A stretch of 40,380 bases of DNA from Planctomycetales bacterium. Lineage in GTDB: Bacteria > Planctomycetota > Planctomycetia > Pirellulales > Lacipirellulaceae. The notes under the pieces are model-generated. The model was not told where the DNA came from. It worked only from the letters and a program-made list of their open reading frames with translations, and made no database searches. This document shows positions 16,392 through 24,009 of this stretch, in pieces; the stretch's first letter is position 1; each line of letters begins with the position of its first letter. The stretch lies in NCBI GenBank assembly GCA_020427155.1, contig JAGQOW010000032.1:1-40380 (forward strand), written 5' to 3'. A program made the translations under genes and the position numbers.

Positions 16392-17504
16392 ATGTCGAAA
16401 CTCACATCCCATAAGCCTGCAACAGTCTCCGAATTGCTGACTGCGATCTTCGAGACTCTCGACCGAGAGTCTTTGCCATATGTCGTGATGCGCAATTACG
16501 AGGGATATCCAGAAAGCCTTACTGGCGATGTGGACTTGTCTTTGCGAGCTGAGGACATGCCGGCCGCCCGAGATGCGTTGATCGACTGCGCCCGCTCGGT
16601 GGGGTGGGATATCTTTTTTGAAGTCAAGAGACCGTATGTCGCTTATCTCGGGATGTGCTCGTCCCAGTATCCCGAGCGAAGCGTCCTGGTCGTCGAGTTG
16701 TTCTGTGGAGGAACCCTGCATTGGAATGCTTTTCTGCCTGCCGAAGACCTTATAGGCGGCAGGCAGCGGCTGCGAGGGTTTTGGATTCCCTCTCCCAACC
16801 ACGAAACGGTTCTTACGCTGGTGCACCACCTGATGTGGGGCTCCAAAGTGCCTCCGAAATACCGAGAACTCGTCCATAGCCGCGTCTCGGCAGATCCCTT
16901 GGGGGTCACGGGCGTTCTGGCTAAGAAGTTCGGCCAAAGCCTGGCCAGGGAACTCGTTCGAAGTGTGGTTGCGCAAGACTGGGAAAGAGTTATTGGCATG
17001 GCCAAGCCAATGCGTCAGCGGCTCATCTCTAAGACGTTTACATCGAATCCAGCGAAGTGGATGCCGAAAGCGATCCTAACCATCCGGGCGCTTCGTAATC
17101 GTGAGCCAGGGATCTCGCTGATCATTCAGGCTCCAAGCAAGGAACTTGGGGCCCCGCTGCTGAAAGGTATGTTTGAACTGGCCGATGAATGGCACTTGTT
17201 CAATCCTTGTTTTCGAAAAAGCTATTCCTGCGATACTCTCGACGAAGCAGAGGCCCAGTTGAGAAACCAAAAGAACTGCCAAGGTGTAGCTGCGGGAGGC
17301 CTGCTATTAATCGGCTTGTTTGACGATTGCCAGACTAAGGATTCTCAGCTTGTGCTTCGGGTCGATCGAGAATGTTTTCGGCTCGGGGCGCGTTCGGTTA
17401 CCCACGCCGGATCACAAGAACTTGGCGATCATGCGTCGGCCCACCTGGCTTGGGAACTTGTGCTCACAACTTGTGCCGAACTGCGGAACAGTACCCAGAA
17501 GTAG
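16392..17504 (+). CDS. Nucleotidyltransferase-fold protein of polysaccharide locus
   Basis: 370 residues. Near the N-terminus YVVMRNYEGYPESLTGDVDLSL carries the GDVDL motif (45-49), whose two Asp residues (46, 48) are the metal-binding pair of minimal nucleotidyltransferases; the family resembles the uncharacterised NTP_transf_5 type. The conserved third acidic residue may be in VVELFC (about 100). The C-terminal 130 residues could be a degenerate P-loop kinase domain: SLIIQAPSKELGAP lies where a Walker A would be expected but lacks GKS/T. This is weak inference. It is followed eight bases later by the P-loop kinase gene, so the two are probably one functional unit. The reaction is unknown; transfer of a nucleotide or phosphate-containing group to a glycan precursor is possible. 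Confidence 0.7.
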   Translation: MSKLTSHKPATVSELLTAIFETLDRESLPYVVMRNYEGYPESLTGDVDLSLRAEDMPAARDALIDCARSVGWDIFFEVKRPYVAYLGMCSSQYPERSVLVVELFCGGTLHWNAFLPAEDLIGGRQRLRGFWIPSPNHETVLTLVHHLMWGSKVPPKYRELVHSRVSADPLGVTGVLAKKFGQSLARELVRSVVAQDWERVIGMAKPMRQRLISKTFTSNPAKWMPKAILTIRALRNREPGISLIIQAPSKELGAPLLKGMFELADEWHLFNPCFRKSYSCDTLDEAEAQLRNQKNCQGVAAGGLLLIGLFDDCQTKDSQLVLRVDRECFRLGARSVTHAGSQELGDHASAHLAWELVLTTCAELRNSTQK

Positions 17505-17512
17505 ATAACCGT

Positions 17513-18187
17513 ATGATTATTTCTATGTCAGGCATTGATTGCGCAGGCAAGGGCACTCAGATCGATTTGCTTCTCCAGCACTTCTCCGAGTTAGGTATTC
17601 CGAGCGTCACAATGTGGCATCGTCCCGGTTATTCCGATTTTCTTATCCGACTCAAGGACCGCGTGAGAAAGCTCAAGCCAGGCTCTTTGCCGAGCGGTCC
17701 TGAATCGAAAGAACGTACGAAAGCTTTCACAAAAAAAAGAGTTCAGTATTCATGGACTCTCATGGCATTGTTCGACACCTTGGTTGCCTATGCCTGCCGA
17801 GTCCGGAAACTAGAGCGATCTGGAAAAGTCGTTATCTGCGATCGCTACCTCATCGATTCCTTCCTTGACTTGGAATTGCGGTTCCCTCAGCTGAAAGTCG
17901 AGAAATGGGCAGTTTCACGAATGATCAAGCGATTGTGCCCGAAGCCCGACGCAGAGTTCCTGCTGATGATCGAATGGGATGAAATGCTCAGGCGCATGGA
18001 GATCAAGCAAGAGCCTTTTCCTGACTCAGTTGATATTCGACGTCAACGGTTTGATAGGTATCTTGAACTCAGCAAATGTCCTCAAATCATCCCGATCAAC
18101 GGCGACTCTACTCCAGCCGAGATTCACGAACAGATCCTCTGCCATCTGCGAGCCACCGATGCGTATCTCCGAATTACGAGCGCTTGA
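17513..18187 (+). CDS. Thymidylate-kinase-like P-loop kinase
   Basis: 224 residues from the ATG at 17513, which puts the first beta strand (MIISMSGID) directly before the P-loop. The Walker A motif is GIDCAGKGT (7-15) and the DRY motif is CDRYLIDS (109-116), both typical of thymidylate kinases. A LID-like Arg-rich segment lies near 160-168. It differs from housekeeping dTMP kinase in the region between P-loop and DRY (MWHRPGYSDFLIRLKDRVRKLKPG), where the dTMP-binding Arg/Phe pattern is not evident, so the substrate is probably not dTMP. Position and overlap (29 bp with the next gene, 8 bp gap from the previous) tie it to glycan phosphate metabolism. It could be mis-annotated as tmk by automated methods. 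Confidence 0.75.
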   Translation: MIISMSGIDCAGKGTQIDLLLQHFSELGIPSVTMWHRPGYSDFLIRLKDRVRKLKPGSLPSGPESKERTKAFTKKRVQYSWTLMALFDTLVAYACRVRKLERSGKVVICDRYLIDSFLDLELRFPQLKVEKWAVSRMIKRLCPKPDAEFLLMIEWDEMLRRMEIKQEPFPDSVDIRRQRFDRYLELSKCPQIIPINGDSTPAEIHEQILCHLRATDAYLRITSA

Positions 18188-20828
18188 ACCTTACGACGAG
18201 ACTCTTCGGGCCACGCTGGAAGAAGGGTGGTCAGGGGTATTGCAACGCCCCTTCCGATTGACCTCTGGAAAAGGCGACCAGGTTTGGCACGAATCCCAGC
18301 TGTTATCCGTCTGCTTCACGCCCGATGTGCATAAGGATGTTCGGCTCTATGTGCGGAATCTCATGCGGTACACCCAGGTGCCGTGGCGAATGCTTCCTCA
18401 ATGGGTGCTGGGCACCACCTTGAGTAGTCAGGCGGGAGTTCATTTTCTGTCGAAACCGACCTTCAGCGTCAGTCCTGCCATCCCCAATGCCGAGCACCAG
18501 TTTATCCTCCCCGGAAACCGTCGCCACCGTGTCTTCGATTTAGCCGGCAATCGTGCCTGGTCCTTTCTGAAGCCCAATGCAACGACTCGGTGCATGCAGG
18601 TCGAAATTGATATTCGAGCCAACGGCAAGCAGGGGCCTTTTCCTCCCATCTCATGCTACGACAAGGATCTGCGCTGGTTTGAAGAGCCGTTGTTAAAAGG
18701 TTTTTCTCTCGCTCGGATCCCTTTTGGACGTGGCAAGGAAGATTATGAGCGCGAAGCATTCGATAAACTGAACGGCTGGCTCGATTCTTCTTTGCAGACC
18801 GTATCGGCGGAAGACTACGTCGAGGAATTGATTCAATCCGTCCGCGAACAGCTAGAAGCCGCCTCGTGCCAAGAGGTATCTAGCGATTGCATCCAGGCAC
18901 TCTCCAGCACGCTCTTCAATGCAAACAAGTTTCCCGATATCCAGCTCGCCCAAAGTCACGGCGATTTCCATGGGGCCAACATCCTGGTATTGCAGGACTC
19001 GCGCGAGCTCATTTTGACCGACTGGGAGTATTCTGCGCGCCGCTCGCGCTATTTTGATGGGCTCGGCTACATCCTTAAGGCGCGCTGGCCCACTGGCTTA
19101 GGAAGGCGGGTCGCCGACTTCATCGACCAGGGCTCACCCAAGCACTCATACCGAACGCTGCTTCCTGGAAGCGCCTCGAAAGCTTGGCGCCGTTGGGCTT
19201 CTGCCCTGTTTCTGCTGGAAGAGCTCAAGTGGTCCACTGACAAGAGCAATCTAACCTACCCCAGCGAACTCACGACAAAGACCAAGCTGTTTCTGGAAGA
19301 AATCCAGGCCGCGATTGCTGAAGGTGCATTTAAGGTCAAACCGCGACCAAGCACGCAACCCAAACGTACAGAAGTCCTTCAGGCTCCGAAGCAGATTATC
19401 CCCGAGAACGAATACAAACGCCATGCATCATCCGATCTCCAAGGCTATGTCTTCACCTGGAAAGGAGACATTTATCGGGCCATCTATCCGGCTGCCGGCG
19501 AGGCCATCTCGGAGCTGTTTGAGTGCGGGCTAATACAAGAACTAGTTGACCAGGGTCTTTTTCCCGGCACTGAAGTTACCAACTATGAGACCCGGGATTG
19601 TCCAATGGTACTGAGGCACGAGATCATCCCGGTAGCCACGTTGCCTTCGGAATGGTCGTTTTCGATGCTTCGCGATGCAGCGATTGCGGTACTTCGAGTC
19701 AATCAAATAGCCAAGCGATACGGATATCAAACTATCGATGCCCATGGCTTTAACGTCATGTTTTATCGAGGCCGGCCCCTCTTTGTCGACCTCGGCAGCT
19801 TTATTCGCATCGAGAACGACTTCCACTGTTCCAAGCCGGGATGGAGGCCCTACGGAGAATTCATGCGCTTCTTCTATGGTCCGTTGAAATTGTGGAGCAC
19901 CGGCGAGTCGTACTTTGCTCGACATGCCCTGCACGGGATACAGATGCCGATGACAAGCTACTGGCGATTTCGGCACTTTCTCCTTCGGCTCATACCGCTT
20001 TCGATACTCAATCGGTTTGAGTTTTACTACTACAAATACAAGACGCTCAACACGGTTCCCATGGAAGAATTCCTTCAAATGGCTTCTTCCAGCAGCTTCC
20101 AGAAATGGGGGGCGCGCCTAGTCCTATGGCTTTCTAGAAAGAAGCTGCTTTGGTTTTCCTCGGTGAACCTGGAAAAACTGGAAAGAAAAACTGCCCGAAT
20201 CAAGAAACCCCGCGTACCGACAAAGTGGGCCCATTATCACAGTGATACGAAGATAGGCAAACGATTTGAGTACATCACCAACTTCATCAAGGAACGAGAC
20301 ATCAAGACCGTGCTCGACATGGCCGGAAATGCAGGGTTCTTGTCGCGCAATATTGTTCAGAACTCCGCAGTCGAGCATGTCATCTGCGCCGACTATGACG
20401 AAAACGCGATTGACTCGCTCTATTGCCGGCAGAAAGAAGAGAATCTGGCCATCTATCCGGTGGTACTCGATTTCTCGATTTCCGTCTCCGATTCAAAGCT
20501 GAAAGATGTCCTGCAGCGCTTCAAGTCCGACGCGGTTCTCGCCTTGGCCTTGACACATCACCTGATTCTGACCCAGGGGCTAACTGTGGACTTTATTCTC
20601 AATCGCCTGAAGGGTTTTGGCAAAAAGTATGTCCTGGTCGAATTCATGCCTCTCGGGCACTATAGCTCTGTTCATAAAATGACCCCAGAAATTCCTAGCT
20701 GGTATACCTTGGAGTGGTTTCGAAAGCATTTCCTGAACCATTTCAAGCTGCTTCATGAACAAGAACTGGATCTCAATCGTGTGCTATTCGTCGGTGAAAT
20801 CCAAATGCAGACCGAAGACGATGGCTAG
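18159..20828 (+). CDS. Fusion of two kinase-like domains and a SAM methyltransferase
   Basis: 889 residues from the ATG at 18159. The reading frame stays open 180 bp further upstream, but that part lies inside the kinase gene. Domain 1 (about 1-410) has the aminoglycoside-phosphotransferase catalytic loop HGDFHGAN (267-274) and metal-binding DWE (288-290). Domain 2 (about 425-660) has a second kinase-like loop DAHGFN (527-532) and FVDLGSF with Asp544. Domain 3 (about 690-889) is a class I methyltransferase, motif I VLDMAGNAG (718-726), ADYDENAI as motif II and ALTHHLI later. Domains 2 and 3 resemble the NoeA-type methyltransferase proteins of nodulation loci, a match from memory only. The order differs from WbdD (methyltransferase then kinase), but the activities suggest phosphorylation of a glycan followed by methylation. 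It overlaps the upstream kinase gene by 29 bp. Confidence 0.85.
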   Translation: MRISELRALEPYDETLRATLEEGWSGVLQRPFRLTSGKGDQVWHESQLLSVCFTPDVHKDVRLYVRNLMRYTQVPWRMLPQWVLGTTLSSQAGVHFLSKPTFSVSPAIPNAEHQFILPGNRRHRVFDLAGNRAWSFLKPNATTRCMQVEIDIRANGKQGPFPPISCYDKDLRWFEEPLLKGFSLARIPFGRGKEDYEREAFDKLNGWLDSSLQTVSAEDYVEELIQSVREQLEAASCQEVSSDCIQALSSTLFNANKFPDIQLAQSHGDFHGANILVLQDSRELILTDWEYSARRSRYFDGLGYILKARWPTGLGRRVADFIDQGSPKHSYRTLLPGSASKAWRRWASALFLLEELKWSTDKSNLTYPSELTTKTKLFLEEIQAAIAEGAFKVKPRPSTQPKRTEVLQAPKQIIPENEYKRHASSDLQGYVFTWKGDIYRAIYPAAGEAISELFECGLIQELVDQGLFPGTEVTNYETRDCPMVLRHEIIPVATLPSEWSFSMLRDAAIAVLRVNQIAKRYGYQTIDAHGFNVMFYRGRPLFVDLGSFIRIENDFHCSKPGWRPYGEFMRFFYGPLKLWSTGESYFARHALHGIQMPMTSYWRFRHFLLRLIPLSILNRFEFYYYKYKTLNTVPMEEFLQMASSSSFQKWGARLVLWLSRKKLLWFSSVNLEKLERKTARIKKPRVPTKWAHYHSDTKIGKRFEYITNFIKERDIKTVLDMAGNAGFLSRNIVQNSAVEHVICADYDENAIDSLYCRQKEENLAIYPVVLDFSISVSDSKLKDVLQRFKSDAVLALALTHHLILTQGLTVDFILNRLKGFGKKYVLVEFMPLGHYSSVHKMTPEIPSWYTLEWFRKHFLNHFKLLHEQELDLNRVLFVGEIQMQTEDDG

Positions 20829-20887
20829 CCATGGCTCCTTGAAGACGCTTTGCGTCGAATACTCCTTCCTGATTTACCTAACTCCCA

Positions 20888-22036
20888 ATGCAGCAACGCA
20901 TATTACTAGTCGGACCCCGCGTTCGTCACGTCCATACCGGCGTGGCTGTCGCTTTTGAACTCCTTATCAGCGGCCTTGCAGCGGCAGGCATTGACGCGTC
21001 CATCGTCGACACGCAATGGGGAGGCTCGGTACGCAATTCCGGCAGGTTTAATCTTAAGCGCATGTTCATTGTAGGAGTATGCGTAGTCCATGCCTGGTGG
21101 AAAACTCTCAATTGCCAGACCCTCTATATGCCGATTTCGACGTCCCGCCTGGGATTCATCCGCGATTCGATGATCATTCGCTTTGCGGCACTACTCAAAC
21201 GCCGCATCGTGGTGCACCTGCATGGCAGCGGGCTTAAGCCCTTGTATGAGAACTCCTCTGAACGCGCAAGAAAATTGATGCGCCAAACGCTGACACATGT
21301 GGACTGCTATGTGGTTCTTGGCGAATTGCTGCGAGATCAGTTTTCTTTCGTGCCTGGCTGGGAAGACAAAACAAGGGTCGTTTTGAACGGCACTCCGATC
21401 GATGAAAAGGCAATAGCGGATCTCTCCCAGAAGTCTCCGCCAGCCAATGGCGAACCCTGGCGTTTTTTGTATCTCTCGAACCTAATGCTCACTAAGGGTT
21501 ACCTCGAATTGGTGGAGGCCTGCCACATCCTCCTGCAGCAGGGTTATTCAAACTTTCAGTGCAACCTCTGCGGGGAGTTTCTGGGCATCGTTGCCGAAAA
21601 CGACTCGGTCTCAGTCGAAGATCGCGAGACGGAGTTTTTGCAACGGATCAAAGCACCGCCCTTGTCCGATCATGTGCATTACCACGGTACCGTCTCTGGA
21701 TCGCAGAAGGACGCATTCCTGCGCGAAGCCCATGCCCTGGTTCTACCCACTTACTATCCGTGGGAAGGGCAACCGCTTTCGATCAACGAAGCCCTGGCCT
21801 GGGCAACGCCCGTAGTATCAACTCGCCATCGGGGCATCCCCGAACAGGTACTCGACGGAGAAAACGGTTACTTCGTAGAACCTGGCAATGCCGAATCGCT
21901 CGCCGCTTGCCTGAAAAGCTTTCTCGACGACAAGGTACCTTACGAGGCATTCAGCAGGAACGCCCGCAAACACTTTGAAAACAATTTCACCAATGCTCAG
22001 CACTTGGCAAAACTGATTCCATTGCTTGTCGATTGA
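20888..22036 (+). CDS. Glycosyltransferase family 4
   Basis: 382 residues, GT-B fold. The N-terminal domain has RILLVGPRV and a Thr/Gly acceptor loop; a basic segment follows LKRRIVVHLHGSG. In the C-terminal domain RFLYLSNLMLTKGYLELVEA is followed by a standard EX7E motif, WEGQPLSINEALA with Glu293 and Glu301, and PEQVLDGENGYFVEPGN. It starts 59 bp after the kinase-methyltransferase fusion and is the last gene of the rightward run. Its 3' end overlaps the convergent phosphodiesterase gene by 40 bp, so transcripts of the two are partly antisense. Confidence 0.9.
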   Translation: MQQRILLVGPRVRHVHTGVAVAFELLISGLAAAGIDASIVDTQWGGSVRNSGRFNLKRMFIVGVCVVHAWWKTLNCQTLYMPISTSRLGFIRDSMIIRFAALLKRRIVVHLHGSGLKPLYENSSERARKLMRQTLTHVDCYVVLGELLRDQFSFVPGWEDKTRVVLNGTPIDEKAIADLSQKSPPANGEPWRFLYLSNLMLTKGYLELVEACHILLQQGYSNFQCNLCGEFLGIVAENDSVSVEDRETEFLQRIKAPPLSDHVHYHGTVSGSQKDAFLREAHALVLPTYYPWEGQPLSINEALAWATPVVSTRHRGIPEQVLDGENGYFVEPGNAESLAACLKSFLDDKVPYEAFSRNARKHFENNFTNAQHLAKLIPLLVD

Positions 22037-23685
22037 CTTGCCGCGGCCAGGAGCGGACGACGACTAGGCAAGAGAATCCAAAAGAATCCACAAATCAGTA
22101 GGACGCACGTACCTGGCTCAGGGACACTTGCCGCCAAGAGCGGCAGACTGGTTCTTCCGAATTGTGCTTCCCATGCGCCCAGGTCAAAACTGTCGACGGC
22201 CCCATTGTGACTCGCGTCGCCTTGTGCGTGCTCTGCCCCGCCAACCACTCCGTAGCCTCGTTGCCACTGCAGAAAGTCCCTGCCGTCGATCCGGTTGTCG
22301 CCATCAAAATCGGAATCGAACGATGTGCCGGCTGCTTGGCCAAACTGCGATTCCCAAAGTTGAAAATCATACTTTCCGACGTTTCCATCCCGGTTGGCAT
22401 CTCCAATGAAAAGGTTTGCGCGGCCTACGGCTCCAGCGTTCCGCTGCCAACGCAGAAAGTCCATGCCATCTACATTGTTGTCGATATCGAAGTTCGAATT
22501 GGAAAGCTCGACTGGCACTCCCCCGAATTGAGTGCCCCAGGCGGCCAGGTCATCGCTGTCGACAACCGTATCGTAATTCGCATCGCCAGCAGACTGAGAC
22601 ATTGGGCCGATAGGACCATACCCCCTCTGCCATCCCAAGAAGTCTATGCCGTCAATGTCACCATCCGCATCAAAATCGGAATCGAGAGGATCGTCGGGCA
22701 AGGGTGTGCCCAGCACTCCGCCGAAATAGTGGCTCGGGATAGGAACGCCAAAGTGGCCCAGCACGGTCGGCGCCACATCAGCATGCGAAACACCCTGTAG
22801 GACCGCCGGCGCGAGCGCGCCTTGAGTGATGTTCTTGCTGGAAATGATCAGCGGAATCAAGCGTTCGGCGTCCGAATGCCCGCCATGCCCGCCCTCGGCC
22901 TTCTGACCATGGTCCGACGTGACGATCACTTGCCAATCCTCATACGCAAAATGGGGGCGATTTGACACTGCATCAAGTATTTGCCCGATGAGACTATCCG
23001 TGTACGTAATCGAATCGCCGTAACCGACGCCACCTGACCCAAAGAGGTGCCCACTTGTGTCCACACTGGTGAGTTGCACGAAAACCGCGGCTGGAACACC
23101 GTCTACAAGCGAACCGATATGGGCCACTGTAGTGGACGTGACGCTCAGATCACCGCCGGGGTTGCTACGAAAATCCAACTGAGAGTTGGCATCATTCGCC
23201 GTTGCCAGTATATGCTCGTGAATCTTCGACCAGGCGACAATTGTGGCCGAATGGATTCCTGCGACGCTCTCTTCGAGCGTCTCGAGATAGGTTGGATTGT
23301 TTTCAAAATCAGGATTGAAAAAGTTGGAGTCAGGCACTCGATGTCGGTTGGCCCACACTCCCGTAAGTACGGTCGACCAGCCGGGCCCACTGAGAGTCGC
23401 TTGCTGAGTGGCCTCGCCGACAACTCCGCCTGCAAATGCTTGATCCGAATAGGAGCCATTGTAATTAGGCTGCCAGGCGCCCCCGATCAAACGGTCCATG
23501 TTCGGCGTGCTGACTGCCGAGAAGCCGTATTCTCCAAACCCCATCCCGTCGATGCCGATGACCAACGACATCGGCTGCCCACGCAGGGAGGTCCCCCCCT
23601 GGATTACAACTAACAAGCAAAGCCAGCCAAAGAATGAACGATTCACAAACTTCGAAATACCTTTACTTGGACAATGCTTGATCAA
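21997..23685 (-). CDS. PEP-CTERM type I phosphodiesterase/alkaline-phosphatase-like protein
   Basis: 562 residues from TTG 23685; a GTG at 23646 is a second possibility and both give a signal peptide. Residues about 40-335 are an alkaline-phosphatase-superfamily domain of the nucleotide pyrophosphatase/phosphodiesterase type: metal-binding VIGIDGMG, nucleophile region TLSGPGWSTVLTG, VDTSGHLFG, and SDHGQ with GGHGGH. Residues about 345-525 hold three successive dockerin-like calcium-loop pairs (for example DFDADGDIDGIDFLGWQ). The end is PEP-CTERM (VPEPGT, hydrophobic helix, SRR) followed by an unusual 20-residue tail. It should be sorted to the surface and could cleave phosphodiesters there. 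That is notable because the surrounding locus is rich in phosphate-transfer genes. It lies between the rightward GT run and the leftward polymerase gene. Confidence 0.87.
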   Translation of the reverse strand: MIKHCPSKGISKFVNRSFFGWLCLLVVIQGGTSLRGQPMSLVIGIDGMGFGEYGFSAVSTPNMDRLIGGAWQPNYNGSYSDQAFAGGVVGEATQQATLSGPGWSTVLTGVWANRHRVPDSNFFNPDFENNPTYLETLEESVAGIHSATIVAWSKIHEHILATANDANSQLDFRSNPGGDLSVTSTTVAHIGSLVDGVPAAVFVQLTSVDTSGHLFGSGGVGYGDSITYTDSLIGQILDAVSNRPHFAYEDWQVIVTSDHGQKAEGGHGGHSDAERLIPLIISSKNITQGALAPAVLQGVSHADVAPTVLGHFGVPIPSHYFGGVLGTPLPDDPLDSDFDADGDIDGIDFLGWQRGYGPIGPMSQSAGDANYDTVVDSDDLAAWGTQFGGVPVELSNSNFDIDNNVDGMDFLRWQRNAGAVGRANLFIGDANRDGNVGKYDFQLWESQFGQAAGTSFDSDFDGDNRIDGRDFLQWQRGYGVVGGAEHAQGDASHNGAVDSFDLGAWEAQFGRTSLPLLAASVPEPGTCVLLICGFFWILLPSRRPLLAAASQSTSNGISFAKC

Positions 23686-23701
23686 CCGTCGTTTGGAACT
23701 C

Positions 23702-23806
23702 TATTGACCCCTGCGCGGCAATTGAGCCACCGCCACTATCGGTATTCGGCAGGAGGTAGCGAGTAGTGGCGGTGGCACGGGTCCATTAATTGCGCAGGGG
23801 TCAATA
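23702..23806. repeat. 105-bp palindromic element with TA-flanked inverted ends (MITE-like)
   Basis: A 15-bp perfect inverted repeat, TATTGACCCCTGCGC (23702-23716) and its complement (23792-23806), encloses a 13-bp perfect one, GCCACCGCCACTA (23726-23738) with TAGTGGCGGTGGC (23764-23776). The loop of 25 bases (23739-23763) includes GGCAGGAGG. The outermost bases of each arm are TA, so the true ends may be TTGACC/GGTCAA with duplicated TA, as in IS630/Tc1-mariner elements. The element is 17 bp upstream of the phosphodiesterase start. It could be a non-autonomous transposable element, or a large RNA hairpin acting as terminator or leader. Confidence 0.65.
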
Positions 23807-24009
23807 ATACACGTTGCTGAGCCGCGCCCCTCCGATACATAGTCTACTCACTTTGGCAGCTAGTTGGGAAATAAGTTCCCTCAGAATCGCTTGGCACGCT
23901 AGTTCCGGCCGACCCAACCCGGCTAACATACGAACAGGGCGGTAGAGACCCCGAGGAGGTTGCCCCCGAAGCGGCAGGCTTTTTCACAGAGCCAATCTGG
24001 ATATGGCGG
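23807..24009. other. Remainder of intergenic region before polymerase gene end
   Basis: Together with the palindromic element this makes a 324-bp gap (23686-24009) between the polymerase gene and the phosphodiesterase gene on the same strand. I see no gene in it. An open frame crossing 23844-24224 lies out of frame within the polymerase gene and is a shadow. Confidence 0.4.

Noticed and set aside
17979..18158. 60-codon extension of the kinase-methyltransferase fusion
   Set aside because: It lies in the wrong frame of the P-loop kinase gene and has no kinase-like sequence; the ATG at 18159 starts a normal protein.
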